NCBI GenBank assembly: GCA_034189225.1 | Contig: JAXHVL010000136.1 | Coordinates: forward strand, 8,727 to 72,726 | Origin: JAXHTY01 sp034189225 | GTDB taxonomy: Bacteria > Desulfobacterota > Desulfobacteria > Desulfobacterales > Desulfosudaceae | DNA length: 64,000 nt | Direction of reading: 5' to 3' | Notes under the pieces: generated by a model | What the model saw: the letters and a program-made list of their open reading frames with translations, nothing else | What the model was told of the DNA's origin: nothing | Databases searched by the model: none | In this document: positions 16,867 through 25,479 of the stretch, piece by piece | Layout: the number at the start of each line of letters is the position of its first letter | Position numbering within the stretch: position 1 is the stretch's first letter | Made by a program: the position numbers and the translations under genes

Positions 16867-17751
16867 ATGAAAAAGACAGGATTAATAGGTATGCTCGTTA
16901 TGACGTTGATTTGTTTTGCCGCGGCCACCGCTTTTGCCCAAGGCCATGGTCACGGTCAAAAATCTGAAAAGAAGGTGGGTATTCTGCTGGTGGCGTTCGG
17001 TTCCAGCGAAGCCTCGGCCCAGGTTTCCTTTGACAAAATCGAGAAACATGTCAAAAAGACCTATGCCGGCATTCCCGTTCGATGGGCTTTTACATCCCAC
17101 ATCATCCGCCACAAACTGGCTAATCAGGGCAAGCAGCTGGATTCACCCCAGGTGGCGCTGGCCAAAATGGCAGACGAAAAGTTCACCCATGTGGCGGTTC
17201 AGTCCCTGCACACTATCGCCGGTTCGGAGTTTCATGATCTGCGGCGGGTGGTCGAGGGATTCAAGGTCATGGGCGCGTTTCAACGCATTACCATGGGCGA
17301 TCCCATGCTGGCCACCCAAAAAGACATGGAAAAAACCATTGATGCCATTCTTCAGGCCATTCCCGCCAGACGGAAGCCAAACGAAGCGGTAGTACTGATG
17401 GGGCACGGGACACATCATCCGGCCAATGCCTTTTATGCAGCCCTGATGTTTCAGATCCAGCTTCAGGACCCCAATGTGTTTGTGGGTACGGTGGAAGGGT
17501 ACCCGAAAATGGGCTTCATCAAAGACCAGCTGAAAAAGAAGGGCATTGACAAGTCATACCTCATGCCCATGATGTCCGTGGCCGGCGATCATGCCAAAAA
17601 CGACATGGCCGGCCCGGAAGAAGACTCCTGGAAATCGATCCTGACCGATGCGGGCATCGACTGCAAGGTCGTACTCAAGGGCACTGCCGAATATGATCCT
17701 TTTGTGCAGATATGGACGGATCATGTGGGAGTGGCATTGGGACACTTTTAA
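16867..17751 (+). CDS. cbiK: Exported sirohydrochlorin cobaltochelatase CbiK (CbiKP type)
   Basis: This 294-aa CbiK-family chelatase inserts Co2+ into sirohydrochlorin. Unlike the cytoplasmic enzyme it begins with a signal peptide (MKKTGLIGMLVMTLICF, cut near AFA-Q), so it should be periplasmic like Desulfovibrio CbiKP. The catalytic histidines are His180 in VLMGHGTHH and His242 in VAGDHAKND; their 62-residue spacing matches Salmonella CbiK and Desulfovibrio CbiKP. A short HGHGHG stretch follows the signal peptide and could bind metal. The ribosome site GGAGGAAAG is strong. It is the first gene after riboswitch 2 and precedes an ABC importer, which suggests metal or tetrapyrrole traffic across the inner membrane. 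Confidence 0.93.
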   Translation: MKKTGLIGMLVMTLICFAAATAFAQGHGHGQKSEKKVGILLVAFGSSEASAQVSFDKIEKHVKKTYAGIPVRWAFTSHIIRHKLANQGKQLDSPQVALAKMADEKFTHVAVQSLHTIAGSEFHDLRRVVEGFKVMGAFQRITMGDPMLATQKDMEKTIDAILQAIPARRKPNEAVVLMGHGTHHPANAFYAALMFQIQLQDPNVFVGTVEGYPKMGFIKDQLKKKGIDKSYLMPMMSVAGDHAKNDMAGPEEDSWKSILTDAGIDCKVVLKGTAEYDPFVQIWTDHVGVALGHF

Positions 17752-17781
17752 TCCAATGCTGAACATTTGAACGAAAAGGTT

Positions 17782-17838
17782 TTCACCGCAGAGAGCGCAG
17801 AGAGGCATTTTTCTCTGCGTCCTCTGCTCTACGGTGAA
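17782..17838. repeat. Inverted repeat of CGCAGAGAG units between cbiK and the permease
   Basis: TTCACCG (17782-17788) pairs with CGGTGAA (17832-17838), and the inner arms are GCAGAGAGCGCAGAGAG and CTCTGCGTCCTCTGC. It belongs to the drifting-unit palindrome class and overlaps the region where the permease start must lie. Confidence 0.6.
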
Positions 17839-17848
17839 TAAACAGAAC

Positions 17849-18925
17849 ATGACGAAGGTACAGAACAACATAATGGCTGCCGGCACCTCCATCCGGTACC
17901 GTATTCTCACCGAGAATCTGATACTGCTGGCCATCCTTGCCGTGCTGATTATCGGTGCTGCCGGGCTGGGCTACATGCACATTGCCATGGGTGATGTCTG
18001 CCGGATTGTAATCGGCACATGGTTTAACATGCCGGAGATGCTTTCATCCATTGCGGACAATGCCGCTGCCGTGGTCATCGATGTTCGACTCCCCCGCATC
18101 ATGGCCGCCGTCGTGGTGGGGTCCGGCCTTGCCCTGTCCGGGGCGGTTTATCAGGGCGTTCTGCTCAACCCCCTGGCCGACCCCTTTACACTGGGCATAT
18201 CCGCAGGCGCTGCATTCGGGGCGTCTGTGGCGCTTCTGTTTTTCCCGTCCACCGCTTTTTATGTCCTGCCTGTTGCTGCTTTTATCGGCGCCACACTGAC
18301 CCTTTTTGCGGTAATCTTTCTGGCAACAGGACGCACCTTCAGTCGTGACGGGGTGTCGGCAGGCAGCCTGATTCTGTCGGGCATTATTGTCTCGGCCATA
18401 CTGTCAGCCGGCATCAGCTTCCTCAAATATCTTGCCGACGAACAGGTATCGATTATTATTTTCTGGCTTATGGGCAGCTTTGCCGCCAAAACCTGGCTGG
18501 AGGTTGGCATTGCAGCCGTAGTGGTGATCACGGGGTTTCTGGTTATCTATTATTTTTCCCGTGACCTGAACGTTATTTCCCTGGGAGACCGCATGGCCGC
18601 GTCCCTGGGCGTGGATACAAAAAAAACCATTCTCTGCCTGCTGCTCACGGCTTCCTGCGTGGCCGCGGTGTGTGTAGCCATATCCGGCATTATCGGGTTT
18701 GTCGGTCTGCTGGTGCCCCACATGATGCGTTCCTGGACAGGCCCTGACAACCGCCGGCTTCTGCCGGTCTGTGTGCTGGCCGGTGCAATTCTTATGCTGT
18801 CGGCAGACACCGTGACCCGTGCTGTCCTGCCCGCAGAGATTCCCATCGGCGTGCTGACGGCCCTGATCGGCGGGCCTGTCTTTTGCTGGATTTTCCGAAA
18901 AAACCGTATCGAGGGCCGGGTATGA
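17849..18925 (+). CDS. FecCD/BtuC-family ABC transporter permease
   Basis: This protein of about 358 aa has the many hydrophobic helices of the BtuC/FecD family (about ten). It carries the family features DVRLPRIMAAVVVGSGLALSG near helix 2 and the cytoplasmic coupling segment GDRMAASLGVD. The family imports cobalamin, haem, siderophores or cobalt-type substrates. The start is uncertain: GTG 17834, ATG 17849 and ATG 17873 are in frame and none has a strong ribosome site. It forms a unit with the downstream ATPase (ATGA overlap) and a periplasmic binding protein. Being under a B12 riboswitch with an exported CbiK, a corrinoid, sirohydrochlorin-type or cobalt substrate is likely but not proven. 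Confidence 0.9.
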   Translation: MTKVQNNIMAAGTSIRYRILTENLILLAILAVLIIGAAGLGYMHIAMGDVCRIVIGTWFNMPEMLSSIADNAAAVVIDVRLPRIMAAVVVGSGLALSGAVYQGVLLNPLADPFTLGISAGAAFGASVALLFFPSTAFYVLPVAAFIGATLTLFAVIFLATGRTFSRDGVSAGSLILSGIIVSAILSAGISFLKYLADEQVSIIIFWLMGSFAAKTWLEVGIAAVVVITGFLVIYYFSRDLNVISLGDRMAASLGVDTKKTILCLLLTASCVAAVCVAISGIIGFVGLLVPHMMRSWTGPDNRRLLPVCVLAGAILMLSADTVTRAVLPAEIPIGVLTALIGGPVFCWIFRKNRIEGRV

Positions 18926-19719
18926 CAGCGACCTGTTTCAACATAACCGATCTTTCGTTTGCATACGGTGGAAAACCGGTGCTGGACAAGGTATCCATGG
19001 GCATTGACCGGGGTATGATTCACGGTATTTTAGGCCCCAACGGCAGCGGTAAAACCACACTGCTGGACCTGATCGCCGGTCACAAAAAACCGGTCACCGG
19101 TGCGGTCCGCTTTAACGGCAAGCCCGTGCACGGCATTGCCAAATACCGGCTGGCAAGGCACATTGCCTTGGTATCCCAGAACTTTTATATTAATTTTCCT
19201 TACACGGTCATGGATGTGGTGATGATGGGGCGGTATCCGTACATGGGCCGTTTTTCCCCGCCCTCGAAAACAGATTTACAAATCGTGGAAGAGACCATGC
19301 GCATCACGGGCGTGGCAAAATACCGGAACCATCCGGTCACCCGGCTCAGCGGTGGCGAACGGCAACGCACGGTCTTTGCCCGGGCCCTGGCACAGGACAC
19401 GGATGTGCTGCTGCTGGATGAAGCCACCTCAAACCTGGACATCAACCATACCCTCACGCTGCTGGATGTCGTGCGCGGGCGGGTTCAAAAGGACGGAATG
19501 ACCGTTATCGCCGTATTTCAGGACATCAACCTGGCCGCCATCTATTGTGACCGGATGATTTTAATGAAAGACGGACAAATAGTTGCGGCCGGACCCACGC
19601 ATGATATTATGGATGCCACCCTGCTGGCGTCAGTGTTTGATGTTGAATCCACCATCCGCTTTGAACCCGTATATGGAGCACGACAGGCGGTATTTAAAAC
19701 CGGCCTCGACGGAGCCTGA
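18922..19719 (+). CDS. ABC transporter ATP-binding protein (BtuD/FecE-like)
   Basis: This 265-aa ATPase has Walker A GPNGSGKTT, Q-loop in LVSQNFY, signature LSGGERQR, Walker B DVLLLDEAT and a switch-region residue Gln in VFQDIN where His is usual (family: HDLN). The start ATG at 18922 overlaps the permease stop (ATGA); the frame extends to 18883 inside the permease. It powers import with the FecCD permease. The His-to-Gln change at the H-loop is a real departure from most active importers and may slow ATP turnover; a sequencing error cannot be excluded. Confidence 0.92.
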   Translation: MTATCFNITDLSFAYGGKPVLDKVSMGIDRGMIHGILGPNGSGKTTLLDLIAGHKKPVTGAVRFNGKPVHGIAKYRLARHIALVSQNFYINFPYTVMDVVMMGRYPYMGRFSPPSKTDLQIVEETMRITGVAKYRNHPVTRLSGGERQRTVFARALAQDTDVLLLDEATSNLDINHTLTLLDVVRGRVQKDGMTVIAVFQDINLAAIYCDRMILMKDGQIVAAGPTHDIMDATLLASVFDVESTIRFEPVYGARQAVFKTGLDGA

Positions 19720-19825
19720 CCCGGCTATTTTACGAGTCGATTCGGGCGCAGGCTGCGAGGCGCAGACTGCCACGCTGTGGTAAAGCATCCTGGCCCAGAG
19801 GGGCGGACTTTTTAGATTGAAGTAA

Positions 19826-20872
19826 ATGCATAAGAAACAAATGAAATATACAATCCTGTTCTGCTGGATGATATCGGCAATGGCCGTCACTGCCATTGCA
19901 GCGCCCGCTGATTTTTTTATCGACAGCAACGGCCGGCTGCACGACCAGGGCGGCCGGATATTGACGATCGACAAGCCCTTTTCACGTATAATCTCCCTGT
20001 ACGGCGCGCACACGGAAACCCTCTATTACTTGGGCGCGGAATCGACCGTGGCGGGGGTCAGCCGGGGAAAAACATTCGCCCCGGTGGACACTTCCGGCAA
20101 ACCCGTGTTTTCCTATCATGACGGACCGGAGCGCTTTCTGGCCGCAAATCCTGATCTGATCCTGATCCGGCCAATGATCGACCGGGGATATGCCAACCTG
20201 GTCACCCAGCTTGAAAAACATGGTATCACGGTGGTCTCCCTTCAGCCCGGCACAGTAGAAGAGATGTACCGTTACTGGCACATCATGGGGCAACTCACCG
20301 GCCACGGGCAGACCGCCCGGCGGATGGTGCAACAATTCAAAAAGGCAATAACCCGTTTTGGGGCGATCGCCGCGACAGTGAACCCTAAAAAAAGGGTTTA
20401 CTTTGAAGCCATGCACGACCAGATGAAGACCATATCCAGGGGATCAATGGCGGATTTTGTGCTTAAAACAGCCGGGGGCATCAACATTGCAGACAATGCC
20501 GCGCCCTCCCGTGGCACCAATATCGCGAACTACGGCAAAGAAAAAATTCTTGACAGGGCCGACCAGATTGATGTCTACCTGGCCCAGCGCGGCCCCATGA
20601 ACCATCCCACACGGGAAATGATCAAGTCCGAACCCGGATTTTCAGTCATCAGGGCCGTACAGGACAACGAAATTTACATTATTGATGAAATCATCGTATC
20701 CCGGCCCACGATTCGATTGCTGCTGGGAATTCATGACATCGGTGTCCTTCTGTATCCGGATCAATACGGCGAACAATGGGATCAAATACTGATGGAGGCA
20801 CTGGCACCATGGCAGCATCTTTTGGAGATGGAATTGTCAGAACCAGCAGCGAATCGGGAACGACCAACCTGA
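19826..20872 (+). CDS. Periplasmic substrate-binding protein (BtuF/FecB family)
   Basis: This 348-aa protein has a signal peptide (MKYTILFCWMISAMAV, cut near AIA-A) and the two-lobed BtuF/FhuD fold, with SRIISLYGAHTETLYYLGAE as the first conserved strand-helix and VYFEAMHDQMKTISRGS in the second lobe. It captures the ligand for the preceding permease and ATPase. The ribosome site is poor at both ATG 19826 and ATG 19841. About 100 bp separate it from the ATPase; that gap holds a hairpin CCTGGCCCAGAGGGGCGG plus TTTTTAG, like those upstream of imuB and dnaE2. Ligand specificity is not readable from the sequence. Confidence 0.9.
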   Translation: MHKKQMKYTILFCWMISAMAVTAIAAPADFFIDSNGRLHDQGGRILTIDKPFSRIISLYGAHTETLYYLGAESTVAGVSRGKTFAPVDTSGKPVFSYHDGPERFLAANPDLILIRPMIDRGYANLVTQLEKHGITVVSLQPGTVEEMYRYWHIMGQLTGHGQTARRMVQQFKKAITRFGAIAATVNPKKRVYFEAMHDQMKTISRGSMADFVLKTAGGINIADNAAPSRGTNIANYGKEKILDRADQIDVYLAQRGPMNHPTREMIKSEPGFSVIRAVQDNEIYIIDEIIVSRPTIRLLLGIHDIGVLLYPDQYGEQWDQILMEALAPWQHLLEMELSEPAANRERPT

Positions 20873-20961
20873 CACCGTGGCCTATGGCCTGACGACAACG
20901 GCAGGGGATTGCGGTGGCGCCCGTCAATAAATACAGGCAACACAAGGAGAATTGACCACAA

Positions 20962-21690
20962 ATGACCTCGAAAACAGGAACCTTTTACGGGGTGGGTGTC
21001 GGACCGGGGGACCCCGGTCTGCTGACCCTGAAATCCATTGAAACCATAAACCACGCGGATATTATTTTTGCGGCATCTTCAATCAAAAACAACCACAGCC
21101 TGGCAGTGGAAATTGCCCGCCCCCATATTGATGCCAATGCGGATATTCGCATGCTGTCTTTTCAGATGTCCCACAATGTGGATGGAAAAGAAGCGCTATG
21201 GGAGCAAAACGCGGAAAAGATCATCGCCGAACTGGAAGCAGGCAGGAATGCGGTGTTTTTAACCCTGGGGGACACATTGACCTATTCCACATACGGTTAC
21301 CTGGTCCGCATTATCGCCCGAAAAGCCCCCCATATTCCCATCCAGACCATACCGGGAATCCCGTCATACCTGGCCGCAGCCGCGCGCCTGAATCAGCCCC
21401 TGGTAGAGGGCGACGAATCCCTGCTCATCACCTCTGGCGCCCATGGCGGCGCCGAGCTTCGAAAATTCGGCAGACAGATCAACAATATGGTAATGTTAAA
21501 AGTCTATCGGCACATTGAAGACATCAACACGGCCCTGGAAGAAACCGGCCTGCTGAAAAGCAGCAGGGGTATATCCCGATGCTGCCGCGAGGATGAAGAA
21601 ATCGTCGAAGATGTTAAAACCTTTGAACAACGGAAACCCGATTACTGGTCCCTTATCATTGCAAAACGAAACTGCACCGAAAAACCCTGA
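20962..21690 (+). CDS. cbiL: Cobalt-factor II / precorrin-2 C20-methyltransferase
   Basis: This 242-aa SAM-dependent methyltransferase has the tetrapyrrole methylase signature GVGVGPGDPGLLTLKS at residues about 10-25 and the second motif LTLGDTLTYSTYGY with the Tyr-Ser-Thr-Tyr typical of CbiL/CobI. It methylates C-20 of the cobalt corrin precursor, the step right after cobalt insertion by CbiK encoded four genes upstream in the same operon. The start follows GGAGAATTGACCACAA. The 3' end probably runs against or overlaps the start of the membrane protein downstream. The cytoplasmic location contrasts with the exported CbiK, so cobalt-sirohydrochlorin would have to be re-imported or CbiK must have another role. 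Confidence 0.94.
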   Translation: MTSKTGTFYGVGVGPGDPGLLTLKSIETINHADIIFAASSIKNNHSLAVEIARPHIDANADIRMLSFQMSHNVDGKEALWEQNAEKIIAELEAGRNAVFLTLGDTLTYSTYGYLVRIIARKAPHIPIQTIPGIPSYLAAAARLNQPLVEGDESLLITSGAHGGAELRKFGRQINNMVMLKVYRHIEDINTALEETGLLKSSRGISRCCREDEEIVEDVKTFEQRKPDYWSLIIAKRNCTEKP

Positions 21691-21754
21691 AATCAAGGGG
21701 ACGCCGCCCAAAGCCGGCAGAAAACACAGCCGGCCCCGGCATAAGGCATTCGGG

Positions 21755-22762
21755 ATGTCGCTGATCATCTCTGCGGCAATCCTTGCTGCGGGTCTGCTGC
21801 TGATTGACGGCCTTACCGCCGAACAGGCGGGACGCCGACTGCTGCTCCCCCTCCTGCGGTTGATGGGATTCATCACCCTGGGGCTGGCCGCCGGGCAGAT
21901 TATCGAGGCCTCGGGGTGGACCCACGCGCTCTCGGTTCTTGCCAGGCCTTTTTTCCGGTTCGGCAACCTTGGCGAACGGTGCAGCGCTGCTTTTACCGCT
22001 GCATTTATCTCAGGGGTTACGGCCAATGCCATGCTGCTTGATTTTTACAGGGAAAAAACCATTACCCGGCAGCAGCTCTTTCTGACCAATTTTGTCAACC
22101 AGTTGCCCGCCTATTTTCTCCATCTGCCCACCACGTTCTTTATCGTACTGCCCCTGACCGGAAAGGCCGGGGTGCTTTACTATGTACTGACTTTGCTGGC
22201 CACCCTGATCCGGACAGCTCTTTTTCTGGTGTATGGCCGGCTGTTTATCAAAACACCGGAAACCGTAACTTCAGATACGGGCCGCACCGGCCACCGTAAA
22301 CCAAACACCGGTATTTTCCAGGGTATACGCCGGAAGCTGCCCGCACGGGTAATGAGTGTTGCGGTTTACGTGCTGCCCATCTATATTGCCGTGTTTGTGG
22401 TCAATGAACTGGGGTTTTTCAAGCTGGCCAACCAGTTTGTGACCAGGACATTTACCCTGACCTTCCTGCCGGTGGAATCGCTCTCTGTCGTGGTCCTGAG
22501 CTTTGCCGCGGAATTCACATCGGGGTTTGCCGCGGCCGGCGCACTGCTTGATGCCGGTGTCATAACGGTACGACAGACCGTCATGGCCCTGCTGATCGGG
22601 AACGTGCTGGCCTTTCCCGTCCGAGCGCTCCGGCACCAGCTGCCCCGGTACATGGGAATATTTTCCCCGAAAATGGGGGCCCAGATACTGCTGCTGGGCC
22701 AGCTGTTCCGAGTATTGAGCATTATTACTGTAGGGGTTGTCTATTTCCTGATCACGGCATGA
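21755..22762 (+). CDS. Gate (nucleoside recognition) domain membrane protein
   Basis: This is an integral membrane protein of about 335 aa with around eight hydrophobic helices and two Gate/nucleoside-recognition-type halves (MGFITLGLAAGQIIEASGW and VLPIYIAVFVVNELGF). The frame is open back to 21593, overlapping cbiL by 98 bases. ATG 21755 is used because it opens the first helix; an upstream basic stretch (KAGRKHSRPRHK) may belong to it if a TTG at 21659 is used. Gate proteins of this sort are found in some cobalamin and metal clusters of anaerobes, and a transport role is likely, but the substrate is unknown. It ends 26 bp from the convergent cbiGH gene. Confidence 0.85.
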   Translation: MSLIISAAILAAGLLLIDGLTAEQAGRRLLLPLLRLMGFITLGLAAGQIIEASGWTHALSVLARPFFRFGNLGERCSAAFTAAFISGVTANAMLLDFYREKTITRQQLFLTNFVNQLPAYFLHLPTTFFIVLPLTGKAGVLYYVLTLLATLIRTALFLVYGRLFIKTPETVTSDTGRTGHRKPNTGIFQGIRRKLPARVMSVAVYVLPIYIAVFVVNELGFFKLANQFVTRTFTLTFLPVESLSVVVLSFAAEFTSGFAAAGALLDAGVITVRQTVMALLIGNVLAFPVRALRHQLPRYMGIFSPKMGAQILLLGQLFRVLSIITVGVVYFLITA

Positions 22763-22788
22763 TAAACATCAGCATCACCCTCCGCTTT

Positions 22789-24633
22789 TCAAGGCCCCTG
22801 CCATTTGCGCTCATATCCCCGCCGCGTCACCATGCGCCCGTTCATCAAGATCGTGTCGCTGTTACCGATAATGAGGATCGAGTTCATGCTCATTTCGCAC
22901 TCAAGAAAGTTGTCAAGTATACTCATCTGAATCTTCTGGCCACTACGAAGTGCATGGGTCACGATCCCCACGACTGTATTTTCAGGCCTGTGCCTTAAAA
23001 ATGCCGCCTGCAATCTGCGAATCAATTCCGTCCGTTTTTTGCTGACCGGGTTATACACGGCCGTCACCATGTCCGAAGCTGCTGCCATCTCAATCCGTTT
23101 TTCAACCGTTTCGGTGGGGGTCAACAAGTTGGAGAGGCTGAGCGTGATAAAATCATTGACTAGGGGCGCACCCAGCAAAGCGGCTGCGGCAGTGGCGGCG
23201 GAAACCCCCGGCGACACTTCCGTATCGACGATTTCATCAATGGCGGCCATCCGTTCATGGACCAGACCGGCCATACCGTATATGCCGGCATCTCCGGAAC
23301 ATATCAGCGCAACCGTTTTGCCTTTTGCAGCAGCGGTGACTGCCGCATCCACCCGCTCTGTTTCTCTGGTCATGCCGGTGGAGATGATCTCCCTGCCTGC
23401 GATCAGCGGGGCGACAAGGTTGATATAGGCTTTATATCCCGCTATGACATCACTGTTTTCAATGACACGGCGGGCATGGGCCGTCAAATAGTCTGCCCCG
23501 CCCGGACCAATGCCCACAACAAAAAGCTTGCCGGTCTTTTTTGGTGGTAGAATCGATCTTTTTTTCGCCACCGCCACGGTGACGTTGCCAATCTTCTGCT
23601 TTGGAACAATCAATGCCGCGTCCGGGCCGGCGCACAAAAGGGCAGCGGGTTCGGCCACAGCTTTTGTGTTGACATACTTTTTGGCATACACCGACAGGGG
23701 TGACATGCCCGGATCTTCCACCCGGTCAAGCGACTCTGCTGCAAACCAGTGAACCGCTTTGCAGATGGTTCGGGCATAGTCGTTCAGTCCGGGTTCGTCT
23801 TTCTTTTTATCAATGGATGCGACCCCGGCAATCGAAAGCGGTGAAAGATGATGATCGTCAAGGGCCCGGTCGACGGCGGCGGATATTTCTTCACTGGACG
23901 TATGCCTGTTGCAACCTATCCCCAGGACCAGATTGGAAGGCCGGATAAAAAGGGACCGGCCAAGCACGTCAGCCGGGACATCGTACCGTTTCTCCGTTAT
24001 AAAGCACAGTGCGCTATAGCCTGCCAAATCGTCTGTATTCGGGTTTTCGATGTATTCCGGGCAAACATCTGATTCCCGGCAGCAGGATTCAAACAACTCC
24101 CGGTCGCAGATCATTGCCACCGGCGCACGGTTCAGCATGCATTTGGCGACATGCTTGACTTTTTCCCTGTTTTCAATCACCGCCCCGATCCTGCGGGCAA
24201 TATCATCCATCGCTGTAATGCTGTTCACGTCCGTGGCGGTTGTTATAACAGCATTGGCGCCCAGCCGGGAGGCAAGCTCTGCACAGAGCGCATTGGCTCC
24301 GCCCAGGTGGCCAGAAACCAGGCTGATAACATGGTTGCCCGCTTCATCCATCACCACCACGGCCGGATCTGTTGCCTTGTTCCGGATAAGACCCGCGATG
24401 GAACGCACCACAATACCCGAGGCCATAATAAACACATGAGCGTCATATTCGAAGAACATAGACGAAAGGTGACGTGAAAAACGATCAAACCCCGCCAACT
24501 CTTTATCAGCCCGGCTGTTTACCATTGATGCCGGCACAAAAACCGTCGCCGTATCGATCATTTTGGCACATTTTACGGCAAGGTTGAGCCCGGCTTCACT
24601 TAAAGCCCAAAAAGCGATTTTATCTCTATCCAT
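22789..24633 (-). CDS. cbiGH: CbiG-CbiH fusion: cobalt-precorrin-5A hydrolase / precorrin-3B C17-methyltransferase
   Basis: This 614-aa fusion has CbiG at the N-terminus (about 1-345, with the N-terminal, middle and C-terminal CbiG subdomains, e.g. SGHLGGANALCAELA and LVLGIGCNRHTS) and a CbiH methyltransferase at about 367-614 (VVGIGPGGADYLTAHA, CSGDAGIYGMAGLV). CbiH performs C-17 methylation with ring contraction, and CbiG opens the resulting lactone and releases acetaldehyde, so the two activities are consecutive around the ring-contraction stage. ATG 24633 overlaps the cbiF stop by 8 bases. The frame to 24699 adds a basic tail inside cbiF and is not used. It is the last gene of the cbiC operon. 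Confidence 0.93.
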   Translation of the reverse strand: MDRDKIAFWALSEAGLNLAVKCAKMIDTATVFVPASMVNSRADKELAGFDRFSRHLSSMFFEYDAHVFIMASGIVVRSIAGLIRNKATDPAVVVMDEAGNHVISLVSGHLGGANALCAELASRLGANAVITTATDVNSITAMDDIARRIGAVIENREKVKHVAKCMLNRAPVAMICDRELFESCCRESDVCPEYIENPNTDDLAGYSALCFITEKRYDVPADVLGRSLFIRPSNLVLGIGCNRHTSSEEISAAVDRALDDHHLSPLSIAGVASIDKKKDEPGLNDYARTICKAVHWFAAESLDRVEDPGMSPLSVYAKKYVNTKAVAEPAALLCAGPDAALIVPKQKIGNVTVAVAKKRSILPPKKTGKLFVVGIGPGGADYLTAHARRVIENSDVIAGYKAYINLVAPLIAGREIISTGMTRETERVDAAVTAAAKGKTVALICSGDAGIYGMAGLVHERMAAIDEIVDTEVSPGVSAATAAAALLGAPLVNDFITLSLSNLLTPTETVEKRIEMAAASDMVTAVYNPVSKKRTELIRRLQAAFLRHRPENTVVGIVTHALRSGQKIQMSILDNFLECEMSMNSILIIGNSDTILMNGRMVTRRGYERKWQGP

Positions 24634-25390
24634 TATGCTGTACCCGTTTCTCCTTGCCGTATAAGACCGAACGGACCTCGCTCTTCTTTTTCTCACCAAA
24701 GGTGTCTCCCACGAGGATCAGGGCCTGCTTGACAATACCATGCTGTTGCATGGCGGAAGGGACATTTTCCAGTGTGGATCGAATCAATTTCATGTCAGGC
24801 CAGCCCACGCGGTAGGCAATGGCAGCCGGCGTGGTTACAGGAAAATGGCGGGTGAGTTTCTCAACAACTTCACCGGCCTTATGAGCGCTTAAGAAAATAA
24901 CCATGGTGGAGCGGTGCGCGGCCAGCTGTTCCAGGTCCTCTGATTCGGGAACGGGTGTCTTGCCGTGAATGCGGGTAAACATGACAGTCTGTGTGCCGTC
25001 CGGAATTGTAAATTCCGATTTTAAGGCCGCAGCGGCGGCCATGGCCGATGATATGCCGGGAATCACTTCATAGCCTATGCCATCGGCATCCAGACGCGCC
25101 ATTTGCTCATAAATCGCCCCGTAAATAGATGGGTCGCCGGTATGAATCCTGGCCACGCTTTTGCCGTCTCCGATGGCCTGCATGATAAGCTGATGGGTTT
25201 CCTCCAGTGTCAGATCCGCACTGCTGAAGATGGCGTCTCTGGTTAGAGTGGTATGCGGGATAAAAACGCTTTCGGGAACCAGGGATCCGGCATACAGGAT
25301 CAGCCCCGCTGATTTTATCCGATCAACCGCTTTCAGGGTGATAAGCTCCGGATCTCCCGGGCCTGCGCCGATAAAACTGACAATGGACAT
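24626..25390 (-). CDS. cbiF: Cobalt-precorrin-4 C11-methyltransferase
   Basis: This 254-aa tetrapyrrole methylase has SFIGAGPGDPELITLKA at its N-terminus and the CbiF/CobM-type HTGDPSIYGAIYEQM motif, with SSAMAAAAAL and AYRVGWPDM further on. It adds the C-11 methyl to cobalt-precorrin-4. The start at 25390 has AAAGGAG seven bases upstream; an ATG-like start at 25414 has none. It overlaps the CbiG-CbiH fusion by 8 bases, giving an efficient CbiF-CbiG-CbiH block. An 89-bp gap separates it from cbiET, the only sizeable spacer in this operon. Confidence 0.94.
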   Translation of the reverse strand: MSIVSFIGAGPGDPELITLKAVDRIKSAGLILYAGSLVPESVFIPHTTLTRDAIFSSADLTLEETHQLIMQAIGDGKSVARIHTGDPSIYGAIYEQMARLDADGIGYEVIPGISSAMAAAAALKSEFTIPDGTQTVMFTRIHGKTPVPESEDLEQLAAHRSTMVIFLSAHKAGEVVEKLTRHFPVTTPAAIAYRVGWPDMKLIRSTLENVPSAMQQHGIVKQALILVGDTFGEKKKSEVRSVLYGKEKRVQHNG

Positions 25391-25479
25391 GGTTACTCCT
25401 TTGTAAATATTCAAATCACAAGCGTAAAAAAACGAATAAGACCAAAATCACAAGTTCCAGATGACAAGCAGAAGCCATC

